Positions 51,135 through 60,855 of a stretch of DNA of 64,000 nucleotides are shown here, piece by piece. A model generated the notes under the pieces. The model had not been told where the DNA came from and searched no databases. It was given only the letters and a program-made list of their open reading frames with translations. The stretch's first letter is position 1; every line of letters starts with the position of its first letter. The position numbers were made by a program, and so were the translations under genes. This stretch comes from an uncultured Eubacteriales bacterium. Its GTDB lineage: Bacteria > Bacillota > Clostridia > Christensenellales > Aristaeellaceae. The stretch covers positions 1 through 64,000 of the forward strand of contig URUF01000001.1 in the NCBI GenBank assembly GCA_900550955.1, written 5' to 3'.

Positions 51135-52466
51135 TTACGCCTCGTCCATCCAGCTATCCAGCGTGCGCGCCAGCTCGGGGTAGGCATAGCCGTTCACCTG
51201 GGCCTGCCGCTTTGCCGCAAGCAGCGGCTTGCCAAGCTTCCATTGCCGCACCAATTCTGCAAGGTAACGCCCAAGCGCCGCTTCGTCCTCTTGGGCGCAG
51301 GCCGCCTCACAGCACAGGCCCATGCCGGTTTCCTGCAAAACGCGCTTCACGCCGCTATCCGGCGCGTCGCCCGCCATGCAGCAAACAATGGGCTTGTCCA
51401 TCATCATGTATTCAAACAGCTTGCCCGTAAGGATGCCCCTTTGCGCCTGCATGTGCCAGGAAGCCATAAGCAGGATATCCGCGCCCTGCTGCAAGCGGAT
51501 GGATTCATCCCGCTTGACCAGGCCGTGATCCTCCACGCAGCCCTCCAGCCCGCACTGCGCCGCCTGCGCGCGAAACAGCGCGCTCTCGCTGCCGGCATAT
51601 ACCAGGCTGAGCCGTTCAGGCGGCAGCGCGCCCCCGTCAATCAGCGCGCGCAGGGCGCGGAACATGGGGGTGATATCGCGGCTGGCCAGGTTGCGCCTGC
51701 CCATGCTGAGCGTGCCGCAGTAAACCACGCGCAGCCTGCCGTCCCCCGCGGGCGCGCTGGCGGCGGGCAAATCCTCCCGGTCATACCCATTGGAGAGTAC
51801 GCGCCCCACGTCCTGAAAATTCATCATTTCCAAAAAGCCCTGGGATACGGCAGACAGCACATCCGCCTCCCGGCGCAGCATGCGCATATAGCGCGCCTTG
51901 CGCCCGGCCTGCCACCCAAAGGACAGGTTTACCTCGTCACGAAAATCCGCAATCCATTTCCGGGCGATTCCCCGGCGCTTCGCCTCGCGGGCAATTTCAT
52001 GCACGCTAAAGGGCGCATAGGTGGAAAACACAACGTCGTAGGGGCCGTTTAGGCGCTTGAGCTCGCCTATGGCGCGATGGGCGAAGCTGCGGTCCGCCAG
52101 CCACCACAGGTACAGATAGGCCGCGTCCGCCGCCCGGTGAAGAAGCGAGGCTTTTTTTCCGGCCCCGCCCTTTGGCGCGGCGGCGGGCTTTGAAGCGCCC
52201 TGCGCGGCTGGCCTGCCCCGCTTGCGCGCCTTCCATGCGCGCAGCGGGTTCCACTCGCGCACCACATGCACGTCCGTCAGCTCGCGCATATCGCGCTCCA
52301 GCGTAGGGTCCTTCAGGCCCGTCATGCCAACGCCGCAAATCACCGTTACCTCATGGCCCATGCGGGCAAGGTATTTGGCCAGCTTGGTGGGCCGCACCGC
52401 GCCAATGGCGTTTTGCGGGCCAAAATAATAGCTGATGAGTAAAATGCGCTTCCTGGGCTGCGCCAT
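51135..52466 (-). CDS. Glycosyltransferase family 4-like
   Basis: About 443 aa from ATG 52466, preceded by GGGAGG; the longer upstream frame has no ribosome site. The N-terminal Rossmann half begins RKRILLISYYFGPQNAIGAVRPTKLAKYLARMGHEVTVICG. The C-terminal half has GKLFEYMMMDKPIVCCM, where the family's E-x7-E is reduced. It is probably GT-B, adding a sugar during surface polysaccharide assembly. A low-complexity Ala/Lys stretch lies near residue 110. Confidence 0.82.
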   Translation of the reverse strand: MAQPRKRILLISYYFGPQNAIGAVRPTKLAKYLARMGHEVTVICGVGMTGLKDPTLERDMRELTDVHVVREWNPLRAWKARKRGRPAAQGASKPAAAPKGGAGKKASLLHRAADAAYLYLWWLADRSFAHRAIGELKRLNGPYDVVFSTYAPFSVHEIAREAKRRGIARKWIADFRDEVNLSFGWQAGRKARYMRMLRREADVLSAVSQGFLEMMNFQDVGRVLSNGYDREDLPAASAPAGDGRLRVVYCGTLSMGRRNLASRDITPMFRALRALIDGGALPPERLSLVYAGSESALFRAQAAQCGLEGCVEDHGLVKRDESIRLQQGADILLMASWHMQAQRGILTGKLFEYMMMDKPIVCCMAGDAPDSGVKRVLQETGMGLCCEAACAQEDEAALGRYLAELVRQWKLGKPLLAAKRQAQVNGYAYPELARTLDSWMDEA

Positions 52467-52488
52467 GTCCTCCCGTCCCCTTTCACCC

Positions 52489-53757
52489 TTATTTTGCGCG
52501 GGCTCCCGCGCGCCCGGCCTGCTCGGGAAACAGCCTGGGCAAAAGCGCCGCGCTGCAATAATACTTATCCCAGCGGCGCTTGGCGGCGCTGCGCATACGC
52601 TCCGCCCGCTCGCGCGGGAGCGAAGCCAGCTGTTCAAGCGCGTTAAGCACGCCCTGAGCGCCCTCGGCAGGGTCGTACAGGTAGCCGACGTCCGGCGTAA
52701 CCAGCTCTGGAATGCCGCCCACGCGGGGGGCGATCACCGGTATGCCGTGCCGCATGGCCTCCATGATGGAAATAGGCACGCCCTCCTTGCGGCTGGTGTT
52801 CACAAACACGTCAAAGGCCTTGGTATCGTAAATCTGCTGGATGCGCGCGGAATCCAGCGTGCCCAGCAGCTCGCAGATCACGTTCTCCTTGGGGTCCAGC
52901 TTTTCGGAAATCATCCTGCGCAGCGCGTCCTCGCCCTCGCCGCCGCCGATATGCGTCCAGCACACGGGGCCGCCCTGCCAGTTTGCCAGCGCTTCCGCCA
53001 GCAGGTGCACCTGCTTGATGGGGATAAGCATGGCGCAGCTCACCACGCGCATAACGCCCTGCGTGTACATGGGCGCCTCGCGCGGGGTTTCCACAGGCTC
53101 CCCGCCGGAGCCCATCGCCAGCACATGCAGCTTGCGCTTGTCTACCCTGCCAGCCATATAGGACAAATACTGCTGCCGCGCCGTTTTGCTGATCAAGTAG
53201 AGGCCGTCCGCCTCATCCGCAATGCGCCGCTTCATCAAATAGGGGTTCAGCGGATTGCGTTCCGTATCGATATCGTAGGCATGGCCGCGCACCACGCAGC
53301 GCACGCGCGGATGGCGGCGTTTGCTCAGCGCGGCGGCATAGCCGTCAAAGCTCATCCAGCAGGAATACAGCGTGGTGCGCGGGGCCGGGTGATGCTTCAG
53401 TAGCCATTCCGTCCAGTAATGCATCTTCAAGCCGCGCTGGGTAAAGGCCGCCAGCTTGAGCGCGGCAAGGGGCGTAAGGGCATGCTCCTTCGCCATACGG
53501 CTCAGCTCGCGCCACAGGTCGCGCGTAAAGGGCGCGCGCAGCCAGGCGCGCAGCCCGGCCATGCCGGGGCGCACCGTAGTAAGGGTGTTGCGGCCCGTTT
53601 CATCGCCAGGCTGAAAGGTGCGCACGCCATAGTAGCTCACCAGCATAACCTGGTCAAAGTGACGCATGAGCCAAGGCAGCTCCTGCATCATAAAGGGGTT
53701 GGCCCGTCCATCGGCCTGTATGCCGCAGTTGCTCAAATAGATCAGCGCGCCCGGCAT
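52489..53757 (-). CDS. Glycosyltransferase family 4
   Basis: A 422-aa GT-B enzyme with a C-terminal donor-binding motif NTSRKEGVPISIMEAMRHGIPVIAPRVGGIPELV, containing the E-x7-E pair. It overlaps the gene upstream by 16 nt, as part of a tightly packed polysaccharide operon. Confidence 0.88.
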   Translation of the reverse strand: MPGALIYLSNCGIQADGRANPFMMQELPWLMRHFDQVMLVSYYGVRTFQPGDETGRNTLTTVRPGMAGLRAWLRAPFTRDLWRELSRMAKEHALTPLAALKLAAFTQRGLKMHYWTEWLLKHHPAPRTTLYSCWMSFDGYAAALSKRRHPRVRCVVRGHAYDIDTERNPLNPYLMKRRIADEADGLYLISKTARQQYLSYMAGRVDKRKLHVLAMGSGGEPVETPREAPMYTQGVMRVVSCAMLIPIKQVHLLAEALANWQGGPVCWTHIGGGEGEDALRRMISEKLDPKENVICELLGTLDSARIQQIYDTKAFDVFVNTSRKEGVPISIMEAMRHGIPVIAPRVGGIPELVTPDVGYLYDPAEGAQGVLNALEQLASLPRERAERMRSAAKRRWDKYYCSAALLPRLFPEQAGRAGARAK

Positions 53758-54890
53758 GCGATTCCCACCTTTCCAAACGCCTCTTTCAGCACGCCCTGCC
53801 AGGACATGCGCTCCCTGGCATAGGCGCGCATCAGGGCAGGGGCTTGCGCGTCCGCCTTCGCGCGCATGGCAAAGGCCACAATGGGTTCCAAATCAAGGGG
53901 CGTATCGTCGTTCGCCAGCTTCAGGCAAAAGCGCGGCTCCTTGGGAATGGAGGGATCCTCCACCGCGTACACAAAGGGCAGCCCCCTCGCCATATATTCG
54001 CGCAGCTTGAGCGTCATGCTCACATACTGCTTTTTGCGGTACAGGCCCAGGCCGCCCACGCCCACGTCGCATTGTGCCGCCACGCCGTCCAGCGCCCCGC
54101 CATGCAGCTCGCCATAAAACAGCACGCGGTCCTCCAGCCCTTTTTCCCGAACCAGGCGCTTCCATTGCGCAAGCGAGCCGTCGCCCTCGCCGCCCACCAT
54201 ATGAACGGTGACCGTTTCCTTGCCATGGTAGCGCGCAAGCGCCTCGATCAGCCGGTCATAGCCCTGCCAGTTGGACATGCTGGCCAGGGCCAGCAGCCCG
54301 ATATCCCGCTCCCCGCGCGGGGCGTGCATGGGCAAGCCGTCCACGTCCACGCCGTTCAAAATGTTCATGGCGGGCCTGCCGCCAAGCGTTCCATCGCAGG
54401 GGTCGCCAATCAGGGTATACAGGTCGATCATCGGCTCGATACGCCGGAACACCCATGCGTTATAGGCAAATACGGGCCTGCGTATCAGGGAGGTGACCTT
54501 GCCGTTTTCAAAAGGATAGGTGGGATGCTCCACAATCAGCTTCCCCCCGCGGGCCTTGTGCCGCCCAAGCGCATCGGGCGCGTTGGAAAACACCGGCATA
54601 AAGCGCATATAGATCAAATCAAACGGGCGGATGTCCAGCGCGCGCTTTAGCGCGGCCATCAAATCCACATACAGCGCCGTAACGGCGTAGCCCGGCATGC
54701 GGGCGAGCGCGCAGCGTTTCAGAAGCGTGCGCTCCCCGCCGCGGCACAGCCACATCCCCTGCCCGTTCCAGCCGATGAAGTACGCCTGATGCCCAAGCGC
54801 CTCCGCCGCGGCCATCTGGCCGCGGAATTTGCTGGTCAGGTTATCCTGCCCGTCCAGCGGGCTGCGCATCAAAAACAAAATGGACGCCAA
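53742..54890 (-). CDS. Glycosyltransferase (GT-B fold)
   Basis: A 382-aa protein. RSPLDGQDNLTSKFRGQMAAAEALGH at the start, and MSNWQGYDRLIEALARYHGKE plus LKLREYMARGLPFVYAVEDPS in the donor half, fit GT4-like enzymes, although the C-terminal motif is diverged. The donor and acceptor sugars cannot be told. Confidence 0.78.
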   Translation of the reverse strand: MASILFLMRSPLDGQDNLTSKFRGQMAAAEALGHQAYFIGWNGQGMWLCRGGERTLLKRCALARMPGYAVTALYVDLMAALKRALDIRPFDLIYMRFMPVFSNAPDALGRHKARGGKLIVEHPTYPFENGKVTSLIRRPVFAYNAWVFRRIEPMIDLYTLIGDPCDGTLGGRPAMNILNGVDVDGLPMHAPRGERDIGLLALASMSNWQGYDRLIEALARYHGKETVTVHMVGGEGDGSLAQWKRLVREKGLEDRVLFYGELHGGALDGVAAQCDVGVGGLGLYRKKQYVSMTLKLREYMARGLPFVYAVEDPSIPKEPRFCLKLANDDTPLDLEPIVAFAMRAKADAQAPALMRAYARERMSWQGVLKEAFGKVGIACRAR

Positions 54891-54919
54891 CGGGCGCTTC
54901 CTCCTTTATTTCCCGCGCT

Positions 54920-56041
54920 TCAGTCCCTAGCAAGCAACTCCTGGTACAGCGCGGCCATTTGGCGCAGCGCCTCGTCCAAGCTATATCCCTGCATCACGCG
55001 GCGGTTGCGGTTTCCCATCTCGCGGCGCAGCGGCGCATCCGCCATCAGCCGCTTCACGTCCTCAGAAAAACCCTTCCAATCGCGGGGCGCGTTCAAATAG
55101 CCTCCCTCGCCAGGCTGAATCAAATCGGCATTGCCGCGCACGTTGCTTACCACGCAGGGCAGCCCCGCGGCCATGGCCTCCATCTGGGCGACGGGCAGCC
55201 CTTCCTGCAACGAAGGGAACAGAAAGATATCCGACGCGCGCAGCAGCGCCGGCACATCCCGGCGGAAGCCCAAAAAGTGCGCGCGCTCCGCCATGCCCAA
55301 TTCCCCGGCCAGGGCTTTCAGCGCCTCCTCGCGCTCCCCCACGCCGCAAAACAGCAGATGCGCCCTTTCAAGCGGGGCCACGGCGCGCAGCGCCGTTTCG
55401 TGGTTCTTGCGCACGCTGTGCTCGCCCACGCAAATAACGGCCGTATCCTCCTCGCCTAGGCCCAGGGCCCGCCGTACCGCCGCGCAATCCAGCGGCCCCT
55501 CAAAGCGCGTTAAATCCACGCCCACGCCGCTCACCAGGGCCGTCTTTTGGGCGTGGAAGCGCCGGGCGCGGGCATAGTCCTCGCCGTTGATGGTGATGAG
55601 CAGATCGGTAAACCGGCTCAAAAACCGCTCCACGGGATAAAACAAAAGCCAGTTTTTCACCGGCGCGCCGGTAAAGAAATGAAAGCCGTGCGCGGTATAA
55701 ACAACCTTCGTGCCCCGCCTGCGCGCCCGGCGCGCGGCCAGCCGCCCCAGCATGCCGCCCACCGGCGTGTTGCAGTGGATCAGGCTATATCCGCCCTCGT
55801 CAATCAGCCTTTTGAGCTGCCCAAATACCTTTACGTTGGATACGGAGAACGGCGAGCGGGAAAACGGCAGCTCAATGAAGCGGTCGCAGCCCGGCACGCT
55901 TTCAACGGGTTCGGGCATATCGTTGCGGCAGCAAAGGTGCACCTCGTACCCCTGCTCCTGAAACCAGCGCATGTAGGGCACATGGAACACCAGCACATGC
56001 GCGCGCAGCACCGTGGCCACAAACAGCACCCTTGGCTTCAT
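54920..56041 (-). CDS. Glycosyltransferase family 4
   Basis: A 373-aa GT-B enzyme. LFPSLQEGLPVAQMEAMAAGLPCVVSNVRGNADLI holds the E-x7-E motif, and HCNTPVGGMLGRLAARRAR and VYTAHGFHFFTGAP are typical of capsule GT4 enzymes. It overlaps the epimerase gene by 4 nt. Confidence 0.9.
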   Translation of the reverse strand: MKPRVLFVATVLRAHVLVFHVPYMRWFQEQGYEVHLCCRNDMPEPVESVPGCDRFIELPFSRSPFSVSNVKVFGQLKRLIDEGGYSLIHCNTPVGGMLGRLAARRARRRGTKVVYTAHGFHFFTGAPVKNWLLFYPVERFLSRFTDLLITINGEDYARARRFHAQKTALVSGVGVDLTRFEGPLDCAAVRRALGLGEEDTAVICVGEHSVRKNHETALRAVAPLERAHLLFCGVGEREEALKALAGELGMAERAHFLGFRRDVPALLRASDIFLFPSLQEGLPVAQMEAMAAGLPCVVSNVRGNADLIQPGEGGYLNAPRDWKGFSEDVKRLMADAPLRREMGNRNRRVMQGYSLDEALRQMAALYQELLARD

Positions 56042-56889
56042 AGCTTCCCCTCCGTCAGCCGGATGGTTTCTGCAAAAGAGGGCTGGGGCTCGTCCGCAAA
56101 GGCCGCGCTCATGGCCTGGTCATAGGTCAGGGTGCCAAACGCCTTGCCAAGCGCCGTTACGCGCCGCGCAAGCAGCCCGATAAGCCAGCCAAGCCCCGGC
56201 ACAAGGCGCAGCCGCCTGCCGTGGCAGCGGGCGATTTCCCGCATCATATCGCAGGTGCACACATATTCGCGGTTCTGGGGAAAGTACAGGCCGCCCTCCC
56301 CGCTTTCCAAAAGCCTTTTCACAAAGCCGCACAGCACGTCGATATGCAGCATGCTGCGCTCGTTTTTCACCCCGGGAAATATCGAAACGCTCCTGGCCAG
56401 CGCCGAAAGCCTTGGGTAATTGCCCCGGCAGCCCCGCCCGTAAATCATGGGCGGGCGCAGGATCGCCACGCGGAATCCGTCGCCGTCAAGGGCGGCAAGC
56501 TCCTGCTCGGCCCGCCATTTGCTTATGCCATAGCCGGTAACGGGCGCGGGCTGCGTATCCGCCGTAATGCGCCCGCAAGCGAGCCCATACACGCTCATGC
56601 TGCTGAAAAATACAAACTGCCTTGCGCCCCGCGCCTTGGCCTCCCGGGCCGCCTCCACCGCAAGCGCCCGGTTTACCTGGTCGTAAAGGGGGCGGTTTTC
56701 CTCCGTTTCACGCTGGTGGGCGATTCCCGCCACGTGGATTACCGCGTCGCAGCCCGAAAGCGCGTCCCTGTTCCAATCGCCGCGCATATCCGCTTCCCGC
56801 ACGTCAAACCGCTCGGGGAAGCGCGCCAGCCACGCCGCGATGTGCGTGCCAATGTAGCTGCCCGCGCCGGTAACAACCACCCGCATCAT
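56038..56889 (-). CDS. NAD-dependent sugar epimerase/dehydratase
   Basis: A 283-aa extended short-chain dehydrogenase. The NAD-binding loop is VTGAGSYIGTHIA, the catalytic Tyr and Lys are in GYGISKW, and FFSSMSVYG supplies the Ser. It probably makes or changes the nucleotide sugar used by the operon. It overlaps the sugar transferase gene by 4 nt. Confidence 0.9.
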   Translation of the reverse strand: MMRVVVTGAGSYIGTHIAAWLARFPERFDVREADMRGDWNRDALSGCDAVIHVAGIAHQRETEENRPLYDQVNRALAVEAAREAKARGARQFVFFSSMSVYGLACGRITADTQPAPVTGYGISKWRAEQELAALDGDGFRVAILRPPMIYGRGCRGNYPRLSALARSVSIFPGVKNERSMLHIDVLCGFVKRLLESGEGGLYFPQNREYVCTCDMMREIARCHGRRLRLVPGLGWLIGLLARRVTALGKAFGTLTYDQAMSAAFADEPQPSFAETIRLTEGKL

Positions 56890-57518
56890 GGCTTGTCCTC
56901 CCTGGAGCCGCCGGGATTGGCCCTGTCCTCATGGCCCTCCACAATGCCCTGGCGGTTAACCACCTTCACAAGGGTGAGCAAAAAGCACTTTACATCAAAC
57001 CAAAAGCTGATATTTTTGGCGTATTCCGCGTCGCGGCGGGCCTTTTTTTCCAGGTCGCGGCTCAAATAATCGCGCCCGTTTACCTGCGCCCAGCCGCTAA
57101 GGCCCGGGCGCACGCCGCTGGCCCCGTAGCGGTCGCGCAGCTCCATAAGGTCATATTGATTCCACAGCGCGGGCCGGGGCCCAATCAGCGACATATCCCC
57201 CTTGAGGATGTTCCACAGCTGGGGCAGCTCGTCCAGGCTGGTTTTGCGAAGGATTTTGCCCAGCGGCGTAATGTACCCGCCCGCCCCGCGCAGATCGTTG
57301 GTGGGCACGTCATGCGGCGCGTCCGCGCGCATGGAGCGGAACTTGTAGATATCAAACAGCGCCTTGTCCTTGCCGTAGCGCTTTTGGGAAAAAATTACCG
57401 GGCCGGGGCTGTCCAGCTTGATCAGTACCGCTATCAGCAAAAACAACGGGCTAAGCACCGCCATGCTTACCACGGAGAAGACCACATCCAGCGCCCGTTT
57501 GACGTATCTTTCGTACAT
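56886..57518 (-). CDS. Undecaprenyl-phosphate sugar-1-phosphate transferase
   Basis: A 210-aa initiating transferase of the bacterial sugar transferase family with one N-terminal membrane segment. KRALDVVFSVVSMAVLSPLFLLIAVLIK is followed by GPVIFSQKRYGKDKALFDIYKFRSMR, then PQLWNILKGDMSLIGPRPAL and PGLSGWAQVNGRD. It places the first sugar phosphate on the lipid carrier, so it marks the front of the polysaccharide operon. It follows leuA by 3 nt. Confidence 0.94.
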   Translation of the reverse strand: MYERYVKRALDVVFSVVSMAVLSPLFLLIAVLIKLDSPGPVIFSQKRYGKDKALFDIYKFRSMRADAPHDVPTNDLRGAGGYITPLGKILRKTSLDELPQLWNILKGDMSLIGPRPALWNQYDLMELRDRYGASGVRPGLSGWAQVNGRDYLSRDLEKKARRDAEYAKNISFWFDVKCFLLTLVKVVNRQGIVEGHEDRANPGGSREDKP

Positions 57519-57521
57519 AGG

Positions 57522-59066
57522 TTACTCCTCCGCCCTGTGCTTGGCGTGCTTTTCCTGCTCGGCGCGCGCCTCGACGAGGCGGTTGACGGCGTTCAAATAG
57601 GCCAGGCAGCTGGCCTCGATAATATCGGTGGATACGCCCTTGCCAAGCATCACCCAGCCCGCGCCGCGCACGCGCACCGTCACCTCGCCCAGGGCGTCCT
57701 CGCCCTCGGTTACGGCGCGCAGCTGGTAGCTTTCCAGCTTGCACCTAAGCCCCGTGATCTGGTCTACCGCGTGGAAGCAGGCTTCCACCGGGCCGTCCCC
57801 GCAATCCGCGCGGGTGATGATATCCGTTTCCCGCTGCAAGCTCACCGTCGCGGTGGAGGTCATGCGGTTGCCGCTGAAAATCTGGAAGGAATGCATGCGG
57901 TACATGCCCCTTGCGCCATGCATCTGTTCGCGGCAAATAGCCATCACGTCGCGCTCGGTAATATCCTTCTTGCGGTCGGCCAGCTCCTTGAACTTTTCAA
58001 AGGCGCGGTTAAGCTCGTGCTCCGTTAGCTCAAAGCCCAGCTCCATGGCGTGCTCGCGCAGCGCATGGCGGCCGCTCAGCTTGCCCAGCACCACCCCGCC
58101 CTGCGGGATGCCCAGCTCCTCGGGCTTCATAATTTCGTAGGTGGCGCGTTCCTTCAACACGCCGTGCTGATGGATGCCGCTTTGGTGCACAAAGGCGTTG
58201 GCCCCCACCACCGCCTTATTGGGCTGTATCTCCATGCCGGAGAGCCCGGCGGCCAGGCGGCTCACGCGGTAAAGCTCGCGGGTATTCAGGTTGTCGCGCA
58301 GGCCGTAAACATCCCGGCGCGTGCGCAGGCCCATCACAATTTCATCCAGCGGCGCGTTGCCCGCCCGCTCGCCCAGGCCGTTAATGGTGCATTCCACCTG
58401 CCGCGCGCCGCGCCGCAGCGCCTCCAGGGTGGTAGCGGTAGCCAATCCCAAATCGTTATGGCAATGCGTGGACAGGATAACCTCCCGGCTGCCCACCACA
58501 TGCTCCTTCACCCCGGCAATCAGCGCGCCGTACTCGTTTACGGTGGCATAGCCCACGGTATCCGGGATATTGATGGTGCCCGCGCCCGCCTCGATGGCGG
58601 CGGCGCATACCTGGTACAGGAAATCCGGCTCTGTGCGGGTGGCGTCCTCGCAGCTGAATTCCACATCGGCGCACAGCGAACGGGCCAGCGCAACGCCGCG
58701 CACCGCGGCCTCCAGCACCTGCTCGCGCGTCATGTTCAGCTTGGCGGCGCGATGCACGGGGCTTGTGGCGATAAACACATGGATGCGCGGCTTTACCGCG
58801 TCTTTAAGCGCGTCCGCGGCGGCGCGGATATCGCTTTCCACGCAGCGCGCCAAAGAGCACACGCCTGTGCGCACGGTACGGCTTACCGCGCGCACGGCCT
58901 CAAAATCCCCCGGGCTGGCGCCGGCGAAGCCTGCCTCAATCATATCCACGCCCAGAGCCTCCAGGTTGCGCGCAAGATCCACCTTCTCCGCAAGCTGAAA
59001 GCTAACGCCGGGGGTTTGCTCGCCGTCCCTGAGCGTGGTATCGAAAAACAGCACCGTATCCTGCAT
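57522..59066 (-). CDS. leuA: 2-isopropylmalate synthase
   Basis: A 514-aa enzyme of leucine synthesis (2-oxoisovalerate plus acetyl-CoA). [15 protein letters not shown] is the N-terminal DRDGEQ-type motif, [11 protein letters not shown] gives the metal-binding His pair, and [17 protein letters not shown] follows. A C-terminal LeuA allosteric domain ([10 protein letters not shown] to [11 protein letters not shown]) is present, so Leu feedback is likely. GGAGGC precedes the ATG. It is packed between a comEA-like gene and the polysaccharide genes. Confidence 0.93.
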   Translation of the reverse strand: MQDTVLFFDTTLRDGEQTPGVSFQLAEKVDLARNLEALGVDMIEAGFAGASPGDFEAVRAVSRTVRTGVCSLARCVESDIRAAADALKDAVKPRIHVFIATSPVHRAAKLNMTREQVLEAAVRGVALARSLCADVEFSCEDATRTEPDFLYQVCAAAIEAGAGTINIPDTVGYATVNEYGALIAGVKEHVVGSREVILSTHCHNDLGLATATTLEALRRGARQVECTINGLGERAGNAPLDEIVMGLRTRRDVYGLRDNLNTRELYRVSRLAAGLSGMEIQPNKAVVGANAFVHQSGIHQHGVLKERATYEIMKPEELGIPQGGVVLGKLSGRHALREHAMELGFELTEHELNRAFEKFKELADRKKDITERDVMAICREQMHGARGMYRMHSFQIFSGNRMTSTATVSLQRETDIITRADCGDGPVEACFHAVDQITGLRCKLESYQLRAVTEGEDALGEVTVRVRGAGWVMLGKGVSTDIIEASCLAYLNAVNRLVEARAEQEKHAKHRAEE

Positions 59067-59077
59067 GGATGCCTCCG

Positions 59078-59437
59078 TTACTCAAGGCATATCAGCGGCA
59101 GCAGCTTTTCAAGCGTTCGGCTGCCAATGCCCGTTACGTTCATCAAATCCTCGGGGTAATGGAAGGGGCCGTTGCGCTCGCGCTCCTCCACAATGCGGCG
59201 GGCAATTACCTCGCCCACGCCGGGCAGCGCGTCCAGCTCGTCCACACCGGCGGTGTTCACGTTCACCGGGCCGCCGGGCCTAAGCGCCGGCACAGGCGTT
59301 GCGGCGCGGGCAGCGCGCGGGGCGCTTTGCCGGTAGGAAACGCCCGCCCGCGGCTGGATATGCCCAATCAGCAGGGCGCAGGCGGCCAGGGCTGCAAGCC
59401 CCGCCGCCCATCGCAGCGCCCGCGTGCCGCGCGGCAT
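59078..59437 (-). CDS. ComEA-like helix-hairpin-helix protein
   Basis: A 119-aa protein with one N-terminal membrane segment and a C-terminal double helix-hairpin-helix domain: VNVNTAGVDELDALPGVGEVIARRIVEERERNGPF. ComEA proteins bind incoming DNA at the cell surface during transformation. This one lacks the SLBB domain found in Bacillus ComEA, and no comEC is in view. It sits 4 nt after cysS. Confidence 0.85.
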   Translation of the reverse strand: MPRGTRALRWAAGLAALAACALLIGHIQPRAGVSYRQSAPRAARAATPVPALRPGGPVNVNTAGVDELDALPGVGEVIARRIVEERERNGPFHYPEDLMNVTGIGSRTLEKLLPLICLE

Positions 59438-59441
59438 GCGC

Positions 59442-60842
59442 TTACGCGCCTCCCTTGCGCACCTTCTGGCCCGCGGGGGTATCCTCCAAAATATAGCCCA
59501 TGGCCTTGATCTGGTCGCGAAGCTCGTCGCTGCGCTTCCAGTCCTTGTTCTTGCGGGCCTGGGCGCGCTCGTCCACCATGGCCTGCACCTCGGGGCTTAC
59601 GCCGTCATCCTGCTTCATCAAAAGGCCCAGCACGCCGCAAATGGCGTTCATCTTTTCCTGGCCGCACTGAACGGCCGCCCTGCTCACGCCCGCCTGGGGC
59701 AGCTTGTGCACGCTGCGCACCAGCTCAAACAGCGCCGCCAGCGCGTCGGCTGTGTTCAGGTCGTCGTCCATGGCCGCGATGAACTTTTCCTCCGCCTTTC
59801 CGCACTCGTCCATAAAGGCGCGCTCCGCCTCGCTGGGCTCGCGCTCCTGCGCGTTTTTGGAAAGGAAGGCTAGCTGGTCGCGCGCGATATAGAGGCGCTC
59901 CAGGCTGCTGGCAGCCGCCTCGATAAGCTCGCGGCTAAAATTGATGGGGCTGCGGTAGTGCGCCGAGAGCATAAACATGCGCACGGCCTCCAGGTCATAC
60001 TCCTTGGCGATATCGCGCACGGTAAAGAAATTGCCCTTGGATTTGGACATCTTTTCGTTATCGATATTGATAAAGCCGTTATGCATCCAATAGTTCACAT
60101 AGGGCTTGCCCGTAGCGCCGCTGGTTTGGGCGATCTCGTTTTCGTGATGCGGGAACAAAAGGTCCTTGCCGCCGCCGTGAATATCGAAGGTTTCGCCCAG
60201 GTAGGTGGTGCTCATGGCCGAGCACTCGATGTGCCAGCCGGGCCGTCCCATGCCCCAGGGGCTTTCCCAGGCGGGCTCGCCAGGCTTCTGCGCCTTCCAC
60301 AGGGCAAAGTCCAGCGGATCCTCCTTCTGCTCGCCTATATTTACGCGCGCGCCGTTTTCCAAATCCTCCAGGTTTTGGCCGCACAGGCAGCCATAGCTTG
60401 GGAAGGCCCTCACCCGGTAGTACACGTCGCCGTTTACGGCGTAAGCCAGGCCCTTATCCATCAGCCGCTCAATCAGCGCGATGATCTGGGGAATGTGCTC
60501 CGTGGCCCTGGGATGCACCGTGGCCGGGCGGATGCCCAGGGCCTTTGCGTCCACAAAGTATTCCGCGATGTACTTCTCCGCCACGTCCTTCACCGTAACG
60601 CCTTCCTCATTGGCGCGGCGGATCATCTTATCGTCGATATCGGTAAAGTTTTGCACGAAGGTTACTTCATAGCCCCGGTATTCCAGGTAGCGCCTAAGCA
60701 CGTCAAATACGATAAAGGGCCGGGCGTTGCCAATGTGGAAGAAGTTATACACCGTGGGGCCGCAGGCATAAATGCCTACCTTTCCCTCATGAATGGGCTT
60801 GAAGGTTTCCTTTTTCCGGGTCATGCTGTTGTAAATCTGCAT
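59442..60842 (-). CDS. cysS: Cysteinyl-tRNA synthetase
   Basis: A 466-aa class I synthetase. CGPTVYNFFHIGNARP holds the HIGH motif and a zinc Cys; WHIECSAMS and HHENEIAQ supply other zinc ligands; KMSKSKG is the KMSKS loop. AAAGGAG precedes the ATG. It lies 13 nt after cysE, a common Bacillota pairing. Confidence 0.97.
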   Translation of the reverse strand: MQIYNSMTRKKETFKPIHEGKVGIYACGPTVYNFFHIGNARPFIVFDVLRRYLEYRGYEVTFVQNFTDIDDKMIRRANEEGVTVKDVAEKYIAEYFVDAKALGIRPATVHPRATEHIPQIIALIERLMDKGLAYAVNGDVYYRVRAFPSYGCLCGQNLEDLENGARVNIGEQKEDPLDFALWKAQKPGEPAWESPWGMGRPGWHIECSAMSTTYLGETFDIHGGGKDLLFPHHENEIAQTSGATGKPYVNYWMHNGFINIDNEKMSKSKGNFFTVRDIAKEYDLEAVRMFMLSAHYRSPINFSRELIEAAASSLERLYIARDQLAFLSKNAQEREPSEAERAFMDECGKAEEKFIAAMDDDLNTADALAALFELVRSVHKLPQAGVSRAAVQCGQEKMNAICGVLGLLMKQDDGVSPEVQAMVDERAQARKNKDWKRSDELRDQIKAMGYILEDTPAGQKVRKGGA

Positions 60843-60855
60843 GGTATATGCTCCT

